A DNA stretch of 64,000 nt from Cacajao melanocephalus. Taxonomy: Eukaryota > Chordata > Mammalia > Primates > Pitheciidae. Location of the stretch: NCBI GenBank assembly GCA_963573385.1, contig CAUYLG010005114.1, positions 1-64,000 on the forward strand, written 5' to 3'. The position numbers and the translations under genes were made by a program. Positions 58,961 to 64,000 of the stretch are shown here, one piece after another. Position 1 is the stretch's first letter. Each line of letters begins with the position of its first letter. The notes under the pieces are model-generated. The model had not been told where the DNA came from. It did not search any database and saw only the letters and a program-made list of their open reading frames with translations.

Positions 58961-59687
58961 TGGTAGCAGGTTTGTGGGGAACGAAAAGTTGCGTTTGGGA
59001 TATGCATGTAGTGTTGTCCAGGAAGCAGGTGGACATGCAGCTCTGTGATTGTGTTGCCTTATTTCTGGAGCCCCCATCATATGATGCAGAGCTTGGTGTA
59101 TATAGTCAAGTTGAGTTTGGGCCAAGAATAAGAGACTTGAGAAGCTTCAGAATATATTTTCCTGAAGCCACGGCAGTGGATGAGTCACTCCAGCAGTGAG
59201 AGTGAAATGAGAGGAGAAGCAGGCCAGTAAGGGAACCTGGGGAAACATGCATGTTTAAGTGACTCATGGGCAAGGAATGGAGGTAATAGTGAAAGGGACG
59301 GAATCGAGTTCAAAGAAACCAGAGAAAAGCCAGGAAAGAGTGGTGCTATGGGCTCAGAGAAGGGTTTAGGCTATGGCCTGTAATGGTCAGGGAGGATGGG
59401 GATTAAGTGACCGGTGAGTGGACGCAGCAACCAGGTGACTCTGGCAAAGAGCCATGCTGGAGGCAACAATGGGGAGAGGCCACACTGCAGGGCCACAGTG
59501 AAGCAATGGAGAACCAAAAGATAGCTGTGAAGTCCAGAGGCACAGCCGCTAGCTGGCGGAGGACGTGATCACGAGAGGGATGTTCAAATACTGATGTTTG
59601 ATCAAAGGTATCAAGAAACTTTCTCTAAATCTGATTTTTATATGCTGGACATGATTTCTCTTATAACTGTTTCTCCTTTTTTGATAG
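58961..59687. other. End of intron 5 with acceptor
   Basis: No repeat named and no exon seen before the pyrimidine tract and acceptor CTTTTTTGATAG ending at 59,687. Confidence 0.5.
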
Positions 59688-59765
59688 GTATCTTGGAGAC
59701 TGTCTGGGACAAACACAGTGTTACTGCTGCCACTCCACCACCATCCCCGACCTCAGGAGACAGTG
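59688..59765 (+). CDS. XPO6: XPO6 coding exon 6 (residues 189-214)
   Basis: A 78-bp exon with acceptor TTTTTTGATAG. The donor GTG/GTATGG is the weakest of the six. With the last base of exon 5 it encodes [15 protein letters not shown] then [11 protein letters not shown] and the first base of the next codon. Its length is a multiple of three and phase is 1 at both ends, so skipping it would keep the frame. The Pro/Ser/Thr-rich half looks like a flexible, possibly phosphorylated loop between HEAT repeats; that is inference. This is the last exon in the window. Confidence 0.95.
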
Positions 59766-59811
59766 GTATGGTCTACCTGCCAGCCAAGGCATTCTTTTTA
59801 AATGTAATTGG

Positions 59812-59940
59812 GGGCAGGTGTGGTCACTTGCACCTGTAGTCCTCCGTACTGAGGAGGCTGAGGTGGGAGGATCACTAGAGACCAAGAGTTTGAGACCAAC
59901 CTGGGCAACATAGTGAGAGTCCATCTCTATTTTTAAAAAT
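59812..59940 (+). mobile_element. Free left Alu monomer (FLAM-like)
   Basis: A single sense arm, 46 bp after the exon 6 donor, ending in TTTTTAAAAATTACATT. Confidence 0.75.
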
Positions 59941-61017
59941 TACATTAAAAAATAGTCCTTTTGATCATCTGCCAAAAAAAAAAAGAAAGTCCTAGGTTGT
60001 TGCCCTCATTTTTTTCTTTTTCTCAAATGTCATGGCTATGTGCTTATACCGAGATTGATATGAGCCTTTGGGCTGACACGTCTGCTTGTCCTTCTGCAGG
60101 GGTGGCAGGAGGTGGGCAGCAGCCCGCAGGAGAGAACATAGGAATAGGAATGTTGAGTGCTTTCTTCCTTGTTGGACTCATGTTGGCCAAGCCAGAGTGG
60201 GGACCAGGATGCAGTAGTTAGCATTGAATCAACATTGGTTAGGAGTCATTTGGTAAAGCCAAGTGTATTTGCAGAGGCTATTAAATAGTTTACTGGTTGC
60301 TATTGTTATTGTCCACAGTTATATTAATATCTGCTTGAAAATTCAGAGTGCAGTTCATCTAAAGATGACTACTTTCAAGGATGGTTGGAAAGAGGAAATT
60401 GCATCTGAACAGGAACTTTAGTTTCTAAATGCTGCTGTTTACACTAAATGATCACAAATGCTTTTCCAGCAGAGTACGTCCTGTGAATTGGCACATATTT
60501 CTTCCTCTACTGTAAAGGTTGATGTGGCTAATGAGAAATATTTCCACATCTTCTCCTTTACTTCAAGGAGATAGGCTGTTGACGTCAGACATCTCTAAGC
60601 CCAAGCTGTTTTATGTAGCCTGCTGTTAAGATGTGGAAGTTGAAATTCTTGCAGTTACTCTAGAATTGAAAATATATTAGGAAGTTTTGAGGAGTGCTGT
60701 TAGTGCCCTAATTATTACAAATTCTCTTTATCTTACTTGGATTAAAAATTATTAGCAGACCATTTGTCATACTGCTTAGATTAAAAAATAGAGTTCTAGA
60801 GCACATTATAAGCTCATAGGAAATGGCACTTTGTATTTGGTGGCAAACCTTTATTCTTTAGGTAGATATTTGAGGTGGCTTGGCAGATTTATATTTTGCA
60901 GTATCTGGATGATTAAAGAAACATTTGGAAATGGTTCAGAGGTTTGATTTTATGAGTGAACGAATACCTTGGAGTATCCACAGTTAAGTTTGTCATTTCA
61001 TGTAAATTCTGTTTGCA
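59941..61017. other. Intron 6 sequence, about 1.1 kb, no exon seen
   Basis: No recognised repeat or exon. Confidence 0.4.
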
Positions 61018-61031
61018 AAGATTAGTTCTTT

Positions 61032-61317
61032 TTTTGAGACAAGGTCTTCTCTGTCACCCAGACTGGAGTGCAGTTGCAGTGATCATGACTCGTTGCAGCC
61101 TCGAATCCCTGGGCTCTAGCGATCCTCCCATCTCAGCCTCCCAAGTAGCTGGGACCACAGGTGTGCACCAACATGCCCAGCTAATTTTTGTATTTTTTGT
61201 AGAGATGGGGTTTTGCTGTGTTGCCCAGGCTGATCTCAAACTCTTGAGCTTAAGCCATCTGCCTGCCTCAGGCTTTCAAATTGCTTGGATTACAGGTGCA
61301 AGCCACCATACCCAGCC
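61032..61317 (-). mobile_element. Alu (AluJ-like)
   Basis: Antisense Alu with exact target duplication AAGATTAGTTCTTT at 61,018-61,031 and 61,318-61,331. Confidence 0.95.
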
Positions 61318-61331
61318 AAGATTAGTTCTTT

Positions 61332-63109
61332 GGAGTTAGATTTGTTTTAGACACTTGAATACTTGGTATATAGTTTATTAGCAGCAGCAGTTTATTGTCG
61401 AAGAAACACTTGTTTGTGTTTCAGTTGGCTTCATACAGGGAGGTTCTGAGCTAACTCAGTTTATACTTTGATAGGCTCTATTTTCCTAAGGCCACGTTGG
61501 GGAATGTCAGATAATACAAACCAGAAGTATGTGCTTACCTCTTTTATGTGTTGCTTAGGTTTTATGAGGCTAGGCGGAATAAAATGTGAACTAACTTGAC
61601 ATTTGCATAGAACAAAACCTAAAATATGGTGCCTATTTCTTAAGAATTGCCTCTTAAAATTTTTTGAAGTGTTGGATTTTTGTATTTAAGAAATAGCAAA
61701 ATAAATTGAGCCTATGGGGCGCCCAGAGAGTTATGTAAGCTTTTAAGCTGGTGTACTTCCCCTTTAAAAAAAATTGCACGTTCATTTGTTACAATATTTT
61801 TTTTCTTTTTATGGTAATGGAAGTGAAGTCATTAGCTCTTTGGACAGTGCTGATGATGTAGTCATCATTCATTTTGATGCTTTTGCTCAACTCTCTTTGT
61901 GCACTTAAGACACAAAGTTAAGCAGTTAAACTTCCAAAAAATGGTTTTGCTTTCTTGACCATATCAGTTTTCTAGAGAAAGTTTATTTGAGAAACCGAAG
62001 GGCCCAGTGAAGCAAGCAAACGAATTCCTTAGCACACCCCAGCTCAGCCCCTGTGGGACTCTCCCGCCCTGCCCTTCAGGTTTAGCAGCCCCCTGAGACT
62101 TGTGGTTTCCTTTTCCCCGTATACTTTCTCTTAATACTAGTTCCTGCAATAACTCCTGTAATAGCCTGGATGTAGAAAAAGGTTTGAAGGGGTATGTGTG
62201 ATTTATTTCTCAGCATAGTTCCCCAAATTGTTACCTGAACTCCTAAACCAGCTGCAATAGTGATCACTCACCTCATTAGACCAGACTGCTGTGAAACACA
62301 TGATGGTCCATCTCTTGCTTACAAACAAGGAAGCTTGCCAGGGGTTGCATCGCCAGTGAGCAGAGTGGGCACATGAACCCCTACTGGAACCCTAGAATTC
62401 CAAGTCTAGGTGCACGGTCATCGTCCTAGCTGTGCCTTCTTGGTTGTTCTCACCAGTTCTGTCCACTTCCTTCCCCTGGTTTCGAGTCTTGGCCCTGCCA
62501 CTTAACTCTGTGACCTTGAGTGGATCCTTTACCTTCTCTGACCACTGATGTCCTTGACTATAAAAAGAGAATAGCTTCCTCTAAGGATAAATGAGGGAAG
62601 ATGTGGGCATTGCCCCCCACCTGCTGAGGCTGTTCCTTCCTGCTGCACTTGTGCAGCCTCCTCATCTTCCTTTGTCTCCTCTCATCTTCACTTCTTTTTG
62701 CTTGGACCAATGGGAAAAAAAGTGCGCAGAATGAGATTATGTGACTACGGCAATTCTGAGTTAGCTTTGATTGTTCTGCAGTAAAATTAAGGGACCATAT
62801 CTTTCCCACGCACATGGTATGTAGTTTCAAATATAGATCTGTATATACGTGATGATGAAAAGTTCTTCAGGGTGAGGATATATCAGAGAGCATGAATTGA
62901 GGCCAGTACTTCCTACTTCCTCCCAAACTCTTAACAAATTGCCTATCTTCATGCAAATGTTTTCCTGTATTTCTGATACATTCCTGCCTATAGAAAGGTG
63001 GGACTTGGGAGGGTCACTTACAACTCCTGTGACCTTATTTTCTTTTCCATGGGCTCCTTGAATAGAGTGTTCCCCCATTTTACTGGACCATGGCTGCAGT
63101 TAGATCTGT
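61332..63109. other. Intron 6 sequence, about 1.8 kb, no exon seen
   Basis: The longest stretch without recognised repeats in the right part of the window. I looked for the next XPO6 exon (expected to begin with a Glu-Leu-Leu-Ser-like frame) and did not find it. Confidence 0.4.
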
Positions 63110-63292
63110 GGTTTGTCCTGCAGGGGATATTTGGCAGTGTCTGGAGAAATTTTGGTTAACACGACTGTAGAAGTGCTATTGGCATCTAGTGAGTGGAGGC
63201 CAGGGATGCTGCTAAACACCACGCAGCACGCAGGGGACCAAAGAATGATCTAGCCCCAGATGCCAGTAGAGCTGAGGTTGAGAAACCCTAAG
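63110..63292 (+). mobile_element. MER20-like DNA transposon
   Basis: Good match to the remembered MER20 text: GGATATTTGGCAGTGTCTGGAG, GCTATTGGCATCTAGTGAGTGG, AGGCCAGGGATGCTGCTAAAC and TGAGGTTGAGAAACCCTA. Non-autonomous hAT type. Confidence 0.8.
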
Positions 63293-63366
63293 TTAGTAAA
63301 TATACAATTTTGGAAAACACATGAAGTTTCAATAATTAAAAAGCTTTGCACGAAAGTTTATTACAG

Positions 63367-63468
63367 GGCTGGGTGTGGTGGCTCAGGCCTGTAAATCCCA
63401 GCACTCTAGGTGGCTGAGGTGAGAGGATCACTTGAGCTTAGGAGTTTGGCAACTCCTGTGTTATACAC

Positions 63469-63527
<59 letters not shown>

Positions 63528-63694
63528 GGCATGGTTGCTCATGCCTGTTGTCCCAGTTACTTGAGAGGGTGAGGTGGAAGGATCACTTGAGTCCAGGGTT
63601 TGAGGCTGCAGTGAGCTGTGATTGCACCACTGTACTCAAGCTTGGGCAACAGATCAAGACCCTGTCACCAAAAAAAAAAAAAAAAAAAAAAAAA
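63367..63694 (+). mobile_element. Alu (AluJ-like) split by a microsatellite
   Basis: Sense Alu whose left-arm end and linker are replaced by CAACTCCTGTGTTATACAC and a hexanucleotide repeat. The right arm ends in an A28 tail. Confidence 0.92.
63463..63526. repeat. (ACATAT)n hexanucleotide repeat
   Basis: About nine consecutive ACATAT units inside the Alu linker. Confidence 0.95.
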
Positions 63695-64000
63695 TTACAA
63701 ATAGCCAACCATGTCTTCATTCCTTCTAAGTCAGTAAATGTACCAGAGTTGTCTACATAGCTCTGTGGGGATTGGTGCCTATCACTGCCATGTCACAGGT
63801 TTGTAATCAAGCTATCCTCTTCCATAGAGACCTTGGTAAAGCTCTCTTAGGTTTGCATTGGAAATGGCTGCCACATGAAGCAGAATCTGTTTTGTGGTGA
63901 TTCCTTCTACCTTGATTACAGTATAATTTTTGAAAAACACTTTTGTCGTCCACTACAATACCTTGACACACTTAAATTTAAGTAAAATCATTTTTATGGA
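63695..64000. other. Intron 6, right edge, nothing recognised
   Basis: No exon or repeat recognised up to the window end. Confidence 0.35.

Noticed and set aside
58676..59125. 149-codon minus-strand ORF in intron 5
   Set aside because: Overlaps L2-like sequence and has no recognisable domain or promoter.
60000..64000. Search for the seventh XPO6 coding exon
   Set aside because: No open frame with AG/GT borders in phase 1 matching the expected next residues was seen, so it must lie beyond the window.

Overview
This window is primate, almost certainly human, nuclear DNA. About a quarter of it is Alu sequence, mixed with remnants of L2, MIR, old L1 and DNA transposons. There is one CpG island, and six short exons bounded by GT/AG sites read as one continuous protein. 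I recognise that protein, from memory of its sequence, as exportin-6 (XPO6). XPO6 is the importin-beta-family, RanGTP-dependent exporter that removes profilin-actin complexes from the nucleus. The gene reads left to right here and continues past the right edge. None of the long open reading frames in Alu DNA is a gene.

Layout. Bases 1-5,200 are intergenic: a poly(A)/GA tract of unknown origin, L2 and MIR fragments, Alus (one nested in another), a MER5-like element and a full-length U4 snRNA retropseudogene with a 15-bp target-site duplication. Bases 5,220-6,330 are the CpG-island promoter and first exon. They carry two YY1-type elements, three GC boxes, an inverted CCAAT box, an ETS site and four upstream ORFs. 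The start codon is the last three bases of exon 1. Intron 1 (6,166-46,733, about 40.6 kb) is repeat-dominated. Coding exons follow at 46,734-46,824, 50,211-50,323, 51,112-51,309, 56,252-56,411 and 59,688-59,765. They encode residues 1-214 plus the first base of codon 215, out of about 1,125 residues. Intron 6 runs off the right edge.

I see no undescribed gene system. The points worth a second look are structural scars in non-coding DNA. One is a 75-bp inverted, near-identical copy of a site 1.3 kb away, flanked by 31-bp direct repeats (57,119-57,281). Another is a 36-bp quasi-palindrome next to exon 2 (47,003-47,101). A local 120-bp duplication lies inside an Alu (26,829-26,951), and an Alu carries a small internal inversion (24,540-24,578). 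Two head-on Alu pairs have lost their facing ends. Repeat names come from remembered consensus sequences. Alu calls are secure; L2, MIR and old L1 boundaries are approximate.
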